Under the pieces are notes generated by a model. It ran no database searches. It saw only the letters and a list, made by a program, of their open reading frames with translations, and was not told the origin of the DNA. Shown piece by piece: positions 1 to 5,328 of a DNA stretch of 5,328 nt. Source of the stretch: an uncultured Lachnospiraceae bacterium (GTDB lineage Bacteria > Bacillota > Clostridia > Lachnospirales > Lachnospiraceae); NCBI GenBank assembly GCA_902463835.1, contig CABQGZ010000276.1:1-5328 (forward strand), written 5' to 3'. Position 1 is the stretch's first letter. Each line of letters opens with the position of its first letter. Made by a program: the position numbers and the translations under genes.

Positions 1-24
1 AAAGAAAAGTGCGAGGTATATAAA

Positions 25-1422
25 ATGGAGAGGACATCCTTGATTTATCAAACCTATGTGAAGATTCTGGAAAGAGAGCTTGTTCCGGCCATGGGGTGTA
101 CGGAACCCATTGCGGTGGCCTATTGCGCGGCAAAAGCCAGGGAGCTGCTGGAGGAGACGCCTACGGAACTGGAGATTCATGCCAGTGGAAATATTATAAA
201 GAATGTGAAAAGTGTTGTGGTACCTCATACGAACGGACTGCGGGGATTGGAAGCTGCAGCTGCTGTGGGCGCACTGTACGGAGATGCGGCTGGGCAGCTG
301 GAGGTGATATCGCAGGTTACGGAGGAAGAGGCATTAAGTCTCAAGGGTCAGCTGGAGAGGATCAAATGTATTGTGATTCCTATGGATACGCAGCATGTGC
401 TGGATCTGGAGGTGATTGCCCGGGGCAAAGATCATTGGGCCAGCGTACATATCGAGGATGAGCATACCAATATTGTAGGGATGTGCCGGGATGGAGAGTC
501 TGTCGATATGTCTAGAACGGATGCGGGCGGTAAGGCAGCAGATGGTTATGAGAGTGACTGCAACAGAGAAATCTATGAAAAGACAGCGGACAACGAGAGA
601 GATGGGATGGCGCAAAAAGGTAAGATAGAAGCGGAATCAGACGAGCAGATGGAAGAAGAGCTGGACTACGATCTGTTGACGGTTGCAGGAATCAAAGAGT
701 TTGCGGATACCGCCGATCTGGCAGATGTGAGAGATGTCTTAAAGCGGCAGATTGAATATAACACCGCCATTGCCAGAGAGGGAATAGAGCACGCCTACGG
801 TGCCAGGATCGGGCAGGTGCTGCTGACGCAGGATACCAGTGTGCGCACCAGAGCAAAAGCCATGGCGGCTGCCGGTTCCGATGCCAGAATGAGCGGCTGT
901 AACCTTCCGGTAGTCATCAATTCCGGCAGCGGCAATCAGGGAATGACCGCCAGTCTTCCGGTGGTGGAATATGCCAGCCACTATCATAAGACGGAGGAAG
1001 AATTGTACCGGGCACTGCTGGTGTCCAATCTGGTGACGCTGCACTTAAAATCAGGAATCGGGCGTTTGTCCGCCTACTGCGGGGCTGTCAGCGCAGGCGT
1101 AGGAGCTGGTGCAGGTATTGCCTATCTGATGACCGGTGATCTGAGCACCATAAACCACACCATTGTAAACGCCATCGCCATCACCAGCGGGATCGTATGT
1201 GATGGAGCCAAGGCCAGCTGTGCCGCCAAGATCGCTATGGCGGTGGAGGCCGGGATCATGGGATTTGAAATGTTTGAACAGGGCTGCGAGTTCTACGGCG
1301 GAGACGGACTTGTCAGCAAGGGTGTAGAGCAGACTATACGGAATATTTCCGTCCTGGGCCATGAAGGCATGAAGGAGACGGATAAGAAGATTATTGAAAT
1401 TATGACTGAGACCTGTTGCTGA
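25..1422 (+). CDS. cyuA: L-cysteine desulfidase family protein (UPF0597, CyuA/YhaM-like)
   Basis: Predicted cytoplasmic iron-sulfur enzyme. Family members break L-cysteine into pyruvate, ammonia and hydrogen sulfide, and the fold is related to the alpha part of L-serine dehydratase. Seen in the 465-residue product: MGCTEP at 23-28 (Cys25), SASDAR-like GSDARMSG near 284-291, SGSGNQG at 300-306, and Cys352, Cys392 and Cys399 in the C-terminal half. Cys25 plus this C-x39-C-x6-C arrangement matches the 4Fe-4S ligands I recall for the archaeal cysteine desulfidase. There is no signal peptide or membrane segment. The ATG follows GAGGT at 13-17 with a 7-base gap; the frame is open to the window edge, so a longer N-terminus is not excluded, but family starts agree with this one. 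The protein is about 30 residues longer than E. coli YhaM because of a hydrophilic insertion near residues 155-215. mgtE follows on the same strand. The symbol is assigned by family only; the substrate could be serine or another thiol or hydroxy amino acid. Confidence 0.88.
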   Translation: MERTSLIYQTYVKILERELVPAMGCTEPIAVAYCAAKARELLEETPTELEIHASGNIIKNVKSVVVPHTNGLRGLEAAAAVGALYGDAAGQLEVISQVTEEEALSLKGQLERIKCIVIPMDTQHVLDLEVIARGKDHWASVHIEDEHTNIVGMCRDGESVDMSRTDAGGKAADGYESDCNREIYEKTADNERDGMAQKGKIEAESDEQMEEELDYDLLTVAGIKEFADTADLADVRDVLKRQIEYNTAIAREGIEHAYGARIGQVLLTQDTSVRTRAKAMAAAGSDARMSGCNLPVVINSGSGNQGMTASLPVVEYASHYHKTEEELYRALLVSNLVTLHLKSGIGRLSAYCGAVSAGVGAGAGIAYLMTGDLSTINHTIVNAIAITSGIVCDGAKASCAAKIAMAVEAGIMGFEMFEQGCEFYGGDGLVSKGVEQTIRNISVLGHEGMKETDKKIIEIMTETCC

Positions 1423-1561
1423 TGAGGGTGTGATTTCCAGAATGAAATATATCAATTGGGATAGCGTATTTGTATGGGATAAGATCTTCCTGGTGGGAAA
1501 CGGTTGGATAGTCATCTAAGCGCAGATAAAATGCAGGAAAAGGAAGCGAGGGTGCATTGCA
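1423..1561 (+). other. Intergenic gap between desulfidase gene and mgtE
   Basis: These 139 bases contain no convincing intrinsic terminator, only 4-5 bp stems such as ATTTC/GAAAT around 1432-1448. The two flanking genes may therefore share a transcript. I looked for the large structured Mg2+-sensing M-box leader that precedes some mgtE or mgtA genes and saw nothing like it; the space is also short for one. A 25-codon ORF (1442-1519) lies here without a well-placed ribosome binding site. GAGGG at 1548-1552 is the mgtE ribosome binding site. Confidence 0.6.
1456..1485 (+). promoter_or_regulatory. Weak candidate sigma-A promoter for mgtE
   Basis: TTGGGA (1456-1461) and TAAGAT (1480-1485) are separated by 18 bases, each matching four of six consensus positions. 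It would start transcription near 1492, about 70 bases before the mgtE start codon. The match is poor and could be chance; read-through from the upstream gene is an equally good explanation. Confidence 0.22.
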
Positions 1562-2935
1562 ATGGAAAAAGAGATAGAACGCAGCCAGGAAGAAGTGCTG
1601 GAGGAACAGCTGGAGCATTTTCAGGAAGCAGTCGAGCGGGAAGATGTGGCTGAGATCAATGAAATATATGAACACGTGTACCCGGTGGACCTGGCAGAGG
1701 ACATGGAGGAGTGGGACGAGGAACAGCTGGAACAGTTCTGTGAGCTGGTGGATGACGAGAAGCTGGCGGAGCTGCTGGAAGAGTCCGACGAGGATTTCCA
1801 GGTGGAGCTGACGGATTACTTGGACAATGACCGACTCCTTAAGATATTTGGTTACATGCAGAAGGACGATATCGTAGACATTCTGGGAAATCTTCGGATC
1901 AATCGCAGAAAGCAGCTCATCGACCTGATGCGGGGCGGTGAGAAGCGGATCATCACGGAGCTTTTAGGCTACGGGGAGGAGACCGCCGGAGGGCTGATGA
2001 CAACAGCGTACATCGCGCTGAACGGTCAGCTGACGATTCACGACGCCATTCGCAAGATCAAGGAGATCGGTCCAAGGACGGAGCTGATTGAGACGATCTT
2101 CGTGCTGAACAATCAGAGACAGCTGCTTGGAACCGCGGACCTTCGGGATATCCTGGTGGCACAGGACACGGACACCCTGGAGAGTATTACCGACGAGCAG
2201 GTGATCTGTGTGGAACCTGAGACGGATCAGGAGGAGGTTTCCCTGCTGGTATCCAGATATGACCTGAAGGCCATTCCGGTAGTCAATAAGAGGAAGGTTC
2301 TCTTAGGAATCATTACGGTAGACGATATCATCGACGTTATTATGGAGGAGCACACCGAGGATATGCTGCAGATGGCCGGCGTCAGCAAGGAGGAGACCAT
2401 CGACAGCACCATCCCCCAGTCTGTAAGGCGCAGGCTTCCCTGGCTTGGCGTGAACCTGATCACAGCGTTCATGTCCTCCTTTGCCATCAGGAATTTTGAG
2501 AGCGTTATCGCCCAGGTGGTGGCCCTGTCTGCCACCATGACCATCGTCACCGGCATGGGAGGCAATGCCGGGAATCAGACGCTGTCCATTATGATCCGCA
2601 GTATCGCTCTGGGCGAGGTGGAGCTGAAGAAGAGCTGGCGGCTGATCTTAAAGGAGGCGGTGATCGGCCTTGCGGACGGTATTTTTATGGGAATTGCCAC
2701 GGGACTGATCGTGTTTCTGATTTACCGCAACCCCTACTTGGGGCTTATTATCTTTATCGCTATGATCGCGAACCAGATGATCGCAGGCTTCTGCGGAGCA
2801 GTGATCCCGCTGATCCTAAAGGCCCTGAAGCAGGATCCGGCGCTGGCGTCGTCCATATTTTTAACGGCCTGCACAGATGTGCTGGGATTTTTGATCTTCC
2901 TGGGGCTGGCCACAATCTTCCTGCCATATCTGTAG
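1562..2935 (+). CDS. mgtE: Magnesium transporter MgtE
   Basis: Integral membrane Mg2+ channel/transporter of the SLC41-related MgtE family, gated by cytosolic Mg2+. The 457-residue product has the full family order. A very acidic N-terminal helical MgtE_N domain spans about 20-135. Two CBS domains follow, about 138-200 (ETAGGLMTTAY at 140-150) and 203-262 (IPVVNKRKVLLGIITVDDII). After a linker (plug) helix near 263-290 come about five membrane helices (roughly 293-310, 313-333, 362-388, 390-420, 427-455). GMGGNAGNQT at 331-340 is the family signature in the pore domain. TDVLGF at 438-443 carries Asp439, equivalent to the pore aspartate (Asp432) of Thermus MgtE, and LKQDPALASS at 422-431 is also typical. 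The length is normal for the family. GAGGG (1548-1552) nine bases before the ATG supports the start. The gene converges on the amidohydrolase gene, with only 56 bases between the stop codons. Co2+ or Ni2+ transport is possible but secondary in this family. Confidence 0.97.
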   Translation: MEKEIERSQEEVLEEQLEHFQEAVEREDVAEINEIYEHVYPVDLAEDMEEWDEEQLEQFCELVDDEKLAELLEESDEDFQVELTDYLDNDRLLKIFGYMQKDDIVDILGNLRINRRKQLIDLMRGGEKRIITELLGYGEETAGGLMTTAYIALNGQLTIHDAIRKIKEIGPRTELIETIFVLNNQRQLLGTADLRDILVAQDTDTLESITDEQVICVEPETDQEEVSLLVSRYDLKAIPVVNKRKVLLGIITVDDIIDVIMEEHTEDMLQMAGVSKEETIDSTIPQSVRRRLPWLGVNLITAFMSSFAIRNFESVIAQVVALSATMTIVTGMGGNAGNQTLSIMIRSIALGEVELKKSWRLILKEAVIGLADGIFMGIATGLIVFLIYRNPYLGLIIFIAMIANQMIAGFCGAVIPLILKALKQDPALASSIFLTACTDVLGFLIFLGLATIFLPYL

Positions 2936-2946
2936 AGAATGTAAGT

Positions 2947-2981
2947 GCCCTGCTATCCGCAGTTGAATAGGAAAGCAGGGC
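2947..2981. terminator. Hairpin between convergent genes, likely shared terminator
   Basis: GCCCTGCT (2947-2954) pairs with AGCAGGGC (2974-2981). After one A-A mismatch, TCC (2956-2958) pairs with GGA (2970-2972), leaving an 11-base loop. It sits between the mgtE stop (2935) and the stop of the opposite-strand amidohydrolase (2992-2994), so it can fold in both transcripts. Neither side has a good T-run: the plus side continues TATATATAAG and the minus side ACTTACATT. It is called on position and stem strength rather than on a classical U-tail. Confidence 0.6.
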
Positions 2982-2991
2982 TATATATAAG

Positions 2992-4170
2992 CTATTTTGC
3001 CAGCAGAGCCTCGGCCAGGGCAATCTGCAATTGAATACCAAGGGCAAGACAATCCTCGTCCAGGGAGAATTCCCTGCTGTGGAGGGGGGCGGTCTTGCCC
3101 TTTTTCTGATTCCCGCAGCCCAGATGGTAGAAGACTCCGGGCGCCTTTTCCAGGAAAAAGGAGAAGTCCTCCACACCCATGCCGGGAGACTGCTTCCATA
3201 ATACGTGTTCCTTACCTAAAATGGGGACGGCTGTATCCGCCAGTACATCCACGAGATCATCTGTGCTTACCAGTGCGTCATAGCCCGGCGTGAAGGTCAC
3301 TGTGCCGGTTCCGCCGAAGGCCTCGGTAACTCCGGTAAGGTGACGCCGGATGATGTCTTTGGCCGTCTCTCTGGTGGCCGGTTCTGTGGTGCGCAAGATC
3401 CCGGACAGCTCCACGGTGTCCGCCAGAATGTTGCGTGCATAGCCGCCCCGGATGGTTCCGAAGGAGAGGACACATTGATCCAGGGGAGAGACGTTGCGGC
3501 TCACAAGAGTCTGGACGGAGGAGAGGAAGGCGGCTGCCATGGCGATGGTGTCTGTGCCAGTCTCCGGGTAGGCCCCGTGGCTGCTTTTGCCGTGCAGCAC
3601 GATGGAGACCTCATCCGAGGCGGCGTAGAGCTTGCCGTATTTTACCTCGATGGTTCCTGTCTCAAGATAGGGGGCCACGTGGAGCCCTGTCACATAATCC
3701 ACCGGCGGGCGTTCCATGCAGCCTTCCTCGATCATGCGCTGTGCACCGCCGATGGTCTCCTCGGCAGGCTGGAAAAAGATGCGGATGCAGCCGGAAAAGA
3801 AGTTCCTGTTCAGCTGAAAGTACCGGGCGGCGCCAAGGGCCACGGTCATATGAGCGTCGTGACCGCAGGCGTGCATGACGCCAGGATTGTTGGACTGAAG
3901 GGAAGAAAGGGGCTCAAAGACGGGCAGAGCGTCCATGTCGGCGCGCAGGGCCACCGTCTTGCCGGGGCCGGTCTGCTGTCCCTGGATGGTGGCGATAAGG
4001 CCTGTGTCGGCAACAGGATATTCATAGGGGATGCCCCACCGCTCCAGGAGCTCCATGAGGAAGCGCCCGGTCTCGTACTCCAGGGTGGAGAGCTCCGCCA
4101 GCTGATGGAGCTTCCGGCGGATATGGATGAATTCTGAGGTGTATGTGGCAAGAAAGGTGTCTATGTGCAT
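2992..4170 (-). CDS. M20-family metal-dependent amidohydrolase (hippurate / N-acyl-amino-acid hydrolase type)
   Basis: Predicted cytoplasmic di-metal (Zn or Mn) hydrolase of peptidase family M20, subgroup D, which cleaves amide bonds such as those of N-acyl or aromatic-acyl amino acids. In the 392-residue product the family blocks are in order: RRKLHQ at 18-23, ALRADMDALP at 74-83, HACGHDAH at 100-107 (Cys102 and His104 metal ligands), FFQPAEE at 132-138 (Glu137 base, Glu138 ligand), GLHVAP at 162-167 (His164), a lid/dimerisation domain about 180-295 with HGKSSHGAYP, GMGVEDFSFF at 330-339, and LHSREF at 363-368 (His364). All ligands are present, so it should be active. The frame is open back to 4320, but ATG at 4168-4170 is chosen because GGAGG (4177-4181) lies six bases upstream and the N-terminus then fits the family length. 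The usual proline in the HxxPE block is absent (HQLAEL). It is transcribed alone. The exact substrate (hippurate, N-acetyl amino acid, indole-acyl or diaminopimelate intermediate) cannot be read from sequence. Confidence 0.93.
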   Translation of the reverse strand: MHIDTFLATYTSEFIHIRRKLHQLAELSTLEYETGRFLMELLERWGIPYEYPVADTGLIATIQGQQTGPGKTVALRADMDALPVFEPLSSLQSNNPGVMHACGHDAHMTVALGAARYFQLNRNFFSGCIRIFFQPAEETIGGAQRMIEEGCMERPPVDYVTGLHVAPYLETGTIEVKYGKLYAASDEVSIVLHGKSSHGAYPETGTDTIAMAAAFLSSVQTLVSRNVSPLDQCVLSFGTIRGGYARNILADTVELSGILRTTEPATRETAKDIIRRHLTGVTEAFGGTGTVTFTPGYDALVSTDDLVDVLADTAVPILGKEHVLWKQSPGMGVEDFSFFLEKAPGVFYHLGCGNQKKGKTAPLHSREFSLDEDCLALGIQLQIALAEALLAK

Positions 4171-4176
4171 GGGGAA

Positions 4177-4181
4177 CCTCC
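4177..4181 (-). promoter_or_regulatory. Ribosome binding site deciding the amidohydrolase start
   Basis: On the minus strand GGAGG is followed by six bases and then ATG (4168-4170). This strong, well-spaced site rules in the start at 4170 over the ATG at 4320, which would add 50 residues unlike the family and would start inside an inverted repeat. Confidence 0.85.
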
Positions 4182-4267
4182 AAAGGGATACGCGGTGGGG
4201 CCATAGGACTGATGGCTCCAGGCGGAAGGGATATCTTTTATCATATGCTAAGGATGCTGTATGGGAA

Positions 4268-4297
4268 GTTGTACGAATGGGATTGGAATTTTGTAAA
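4268..4297 (-). promoter_or_regulatory. Candidate promoter for the amidohydrolase gene
   Basis: On the minus strand TTTACA (4297 to 4292, five of six) and TACAAC (4273 to 4268, four of six) are 18 bases apart. Transcription would start near 4260, giving a leader of about 90 bases before the ATG at 4170. A competing candidate is the minus-strand half of the palindrome at 4310-4351. Neither is decisive. Confidence 0.35.
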
Positions 4298-4309
4298 TAT
4301 GAAATTCCT

Positions 4310-4351
4310 CTCTCTATCATTATTTCGGTATGCTGATATAATGATAGAGAG
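4310..4351. repeat. Inverted repeat with 14-bp perfect arms, likely operator
   Basis: CTCTCTATCATTAT (4310-4323) is the exact reverse complement of 4338-4351, with a 14-base centre. The centre extends the symmetry imperfectly (TC/GA, a G-T pair, and G-C). There is no T-run on either side, so it is not a normal terminator. The right arm overlaps the -10 hexamer TATAAT at 4337-4342, the usual geometry of a repressor operator. TATCATTAT/ATAATGATA resembles Fur-family half-sites in composition, but in the opposite order to a standard Fur box, so no regulator is assigned. Confidence 0.75.
4314..4342 (+). promoter_or_regulatory. Extended -10 promoter inside the inverted repeat
   Basis: TGATATAAT at 4334-4342 is a perfect extended -10 (TG-N-TATAAT). 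At the correct 17-base spacing the -35 is CTATCA (4314-4319), a weak three-of-six match, as is common for extended -10 promoters. Expected start is near 4349. By symmetry the minus strand carries CTATCA (4347 to 4342), 17 bases and AATAAT (4324 to 4319), so the palindrome may fire in both directions. Confidence 0.6.
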
Positions 4352-4448
4352 TCTTAAGGTTAGAGAATTATCAGGTTTTGTGAAAATTGCCGAAGGCCTC
4401 AAAGCGGCTCTGGTACTGGAAAAAGCCCATTATCAGAGCTTTTCTTTT
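4349..4448 (+). ncRNA. Putative small RNA or terminated leader, about 100 nt
   Basis: Inferred from a promoter (extended -10 at 4334-4342) and an intrinsic terminator (4407-4448) on the same strand with no recognisable protein between them. The transcript would also contain a small GCCG/CGGC pairing (4389-4392 with 4405-4408) that competes with the terminator stem. I compared it by eye with common riboswitch classes (SAM, lysine, TPP, glycine, purine, THF, c-di-GMP, T-box) and recognised none, apart from a short CCGAAGG that proves nothing. The alternative is an attenuated leader of the nuclease gene at 4652. Exact ends are estimates. Confidence 0.4.
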
Positions 4449-4487
4449 GCACTTTGGAGTCCTAAAAATTGTCATATTTTCACAAAA
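4376..4487. repeat. 12-bp inverted repeat pair bracketing the orphan terminator
   Basis: TTTTGTGAAAAT at 4376-4387 is exactly reverse-complementary to ATTTTCACAAAA at 4476-4487, 88 bases apart. With one bulged A, a further G-C pair (4375 and 4489) can be added. The arms could close a large structure in a read-through transcript, could be two copies of a binding site, or could be the ends of a small non-coding insertion; only CAG flanks both sides, too short to claim a target duplication. Confidence 0.5.
4407..4448 (+). terminator. Orphan intrinsic terminator, plus strand
   Basis: GCTCTGGTA (4407-4415) pairs with TATCAGAGC (4431-4439) as nine base pairs including one G-T. After a C-T mismatch, TGG (4417-4419) pairs with CCA (4427-4429), leaving a 7-base loop AAAAAGC. 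It is followed at once by TTTTCTTTT (4440-4448). This is a strong textbook intrinsic terminator. No plus-strand gene precedes it within the intergenic region; the next upstream plus gene, mgtE, ends at 2935 and has its own hairpin. Confidence 0.75.
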
Positions 4488-4510
4488 ACAGCCATTTTTT
4501 TGAAATGGTA

Positions 4511-4539
4511 TTGAAAAATATCGCCCGGCATGCTACAGT
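4511..4539 (+). promoter_or_regulatory. Sigma-A promoter for the Rpn-like nuclease gene
   Basis: TTGAAA (4511-4516, five of six) is followed after 17 bases by TACAGT (4534-4539, four of six), with an extended -10 TG at 4531-4532. Start would be near 4546, giving a leader of about 105 bases. An 8-bp palindrome GTGTACAC (4538-4545) overlaps the end of the -10 and might be incidental. The promoter is downstream of the orphan terminator, so the nuclease gene can be expressed independently. Confidence 0.6.
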
Positions 4540-4651
4540 GTACACATCTTATGAAGGTCTAGGTTTCTGGTGAAATCACACCGCTTATTCCGAAGAGATA
4601 GTTCTAACAGTAATAATAAACATTTTTCAAAGGAAAAGGAGAGGGCTGCAT

Positions 4652-5328
4652 ATGTGTATGCAAAGAAAGAAACAGATTGTATCAACATTTATAGAAGAGG
4701 AAAAGACGGTGATCCAAAGACTGAGGGAGGTGCCGGGACTGTACCAGCAGTATACACAGCTGGATGCGGACTGGAGGCAGCGATTTGTGGACTATTGCAT
4801 GGGAAAGAAGACATTGCCCCTTACGTATGATCCGTTTTTTAAATGCACCTTTCACCCGGATGTACATCCGGAGCGGTTGTCCCGGTTCTTGAGCAGCATT
4901 TTGGGACAGAAGGTAAAGGTAATCCGGATCCTGCCCCAGGAGGACAGTCTGTTGTCCGGGACGGCGCTGCTGATTATGGATATTCTGGTGGAGCTGGAAG
5001 ACGGGACACTCTGCAACGTGGAGGTTCAGAAGTCCCCCTATCTGTTCCCGGGGGAGCGGATGAGCTGCTACTCCAGCGATCTGGTGATGCGCCAGTACAG
5101 TCGGGTGAAGGGAGAGAAAGGGAAGAACTTCAAATACAACGATATAAAGTCGGTCTATACGATCGTGATCTATGAGAAGAGCCTGAGACCTTTCCATAAA
5201 GTACCTGGGAGGTATATCCATAGGGGAGAGACGGTCTTTGACACAGGCCTGGAACTGGAGCTTTTACAAAAATACTGGCTGATAGCCCTTGACGTATTTA
5301 AAGAAATCTCGTATGCTGTAGATAGGAA
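4652..5328 (+). CDS. Rpn-family PD-(D/E)XK nuclease / putative transposase, 3' end outside window
   Basis: The frame is open from ATG 4652 to the window edge (225 complete codons). Rpn proteins (YhgA-like, PDDEXK_2) are DNA endonucleases; E. coli RpnA promotes RecA-independent recombination, while most relatives are untested and named putative transposases. Seen: an N-terminal helical stretch (about 10-50); the family entry block YDPFFKCTF (59-67) with SRFLSSILG (77-85); then the nuclease core, Asp110 in MDILVELEDG and Glu124-x-Gln126 in NVEVQK, the D...ExQ form usual in this family. MSCYSSDLVMRQYSRVKGEKG (137-157) and VYTIVIYEKS (168-177) continue the conserved region. It closely resembles a Lachnospiraceae subtype often present in many copies per genome. 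GGAGAGGG (4638-4645) supports the start; Met3 is an alternative. Whether it is intact downstream cannot be seen. Confidence 0.85.
   Translation, partial: MCMQRKKQIVSTFIEEEKTVIQRLREVPGLYQQYTQLDADWRQRFVDYCMGKKTLPLTYDPFFKCTFHPDVHPERLSRFLSSILGQKVKVIRILPQEDSLLSGTALLIMDILVELEDGTLCNVEVQKSPYLFPGERMSCYSSDLVMRQYSRVKGEKGKNFKYNDIKSVYTIVIYEKSLRPFHKVPGRYIHRGETVFDTGLELELLQKYWLIALDVFKEISYAVDR

Larger units (their letters stand above)
4171..4651. other. 481-base AT-rich intergenic control region between divergent genes
   Basis: This lies between the divergent amidohydrolase and nuclease genes and is clearly more AT-rich than the flanking coding sequence. It contains a long inverted repeat with a promoter, an orphan plus-strand terminator, a second inverted repeat around that terminator, a candidate minus-strand promoter, and a good promoter for the nuclease gene. 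A plus-strand reading frame stays open across most of it (to a TGA at 4512-4514) but has no ribosome binding site and no family resemblance, so I do not call a gene. Confidence 0.7.

Noticed and set aside
1442..1519. 25-codon ORF between the desulfidase gene and mgtE
   Set aside because: The nearest purine-rich stretch (GAGGG, 1425-1429) is about 12 bases from the ATG, the product is very short, and nothing is recognisable in it.
3340..4137. 265-codon plus-strand ORF
   Set aside because: It lies wholly antisense to the amidohydrolase gene, whose conserved motifs prove the minus-strand frame; it is a shadow ORF.
4171..4320. 50-residue N-terminal extension of the amidohydrolase (start at 4320)
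   Set aside because: A strong GGAGG with correct spacing precedes the ATG at 4170, the extension has no family match, and it would begin inside the palindrome.
4349..4448. Known riboswitch or T-box in the intergenic region
   Set aside because: A short CCGAAGG recalls glycine or lysine riboswitch pieces, but the rest of those conserved cores is missing and no T-box sequence is present.
4490..4510. Small hairpin CCATTT/AAATGG (4492-4497 with 4503-4508) as a minus-strand terminator
   Set aside because: Only six weak A/T-rich pairs and no gene upstream on that strand to terminate.
4341..4514. 57-codon plus-strand ORF (start at 4341, part of a frame open from 4143) crossing the intergenic region
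   Set aside because: Its ATG lies in the -10 hexamer region with no ribosome binding site, it runs through the terminator stem, and the product resembles no family I know. A GTG start at 4380 has only a poorly spaced AGG. It is kept out of the features, though a small protein is not fully excluded.

Overview
The window fits a Clostridia chromosome, most likely a member of the Lachnospiraceae. The evidence is moderate-GC coding sequence, strong GGAGG or GAGGG ribosome binding sites, a long acidic MgtE of the Firmicutes type, and a PD-(D/E)XK (Rpn-like) nuclease of a subtype I know mainly from gut Lachnospiraceae. No species can be named from this sequence alone. I see no rRNA, tRNA, CRISPR array or recognisable insertion sequence.

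Layout. Positions 25-1422 (+) hold an L-cysteine desulfidase / UPF0597 (CyuA/YhaM) family enzyme with its iron-sulfur ligand cysteines intact and an unusual acidic insertion in the middle. After a 139-base gap, 1562-2935 (+) encodes the magnesium transporter MgtE. A hairpin at 2947-2981 separates it from a convergent gene, 2992-4170 (-), an M20-family amidohydrolase of the hippurate / N-acyl-amino-acid type. Positions 4171-4651 hold no convincing protein gene but are rich in signals. From 4652 to the window edge (+) is the 5' part of an Rpn-family PD-(D/E)XK nuclease / putative transposase.

The genes do not form one obvious pathway. The desulfidase and MgtE share a strand and may be co-transcribed, since no terminator is visible between them. 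The amidohydrolase is transcribed alone and ends face to face with mgtE. The desulfidase (cysteine to pyruvate, ammonia and sulfide) and the amidohydrolase (release of amino acids from N-acyl conjugates) both suit an amino-acid-fermenting anaerobe, but that link is inference.

The most interesting part is the 481-base intergenic region. It holds a 14-bp-arm perfect inverted repeat (4310-4351) overlapping an extended -10 promoter. About 100 bases downstream is a strong plus-strand intrinsic terminator (4407-4448) with no plus-strand gene ahead of it, so a short noncoding RNA of about 100 nt may be made here. A second inverted repeat (4376-4387 / 4476-4487) brackets the terminator. A separate good promoter (4511-4539) serves the nuclease gene. 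I found no clear multi-gene novel system; the putative small RNA with its palindromic promoter is the best candidate for something undescribed.
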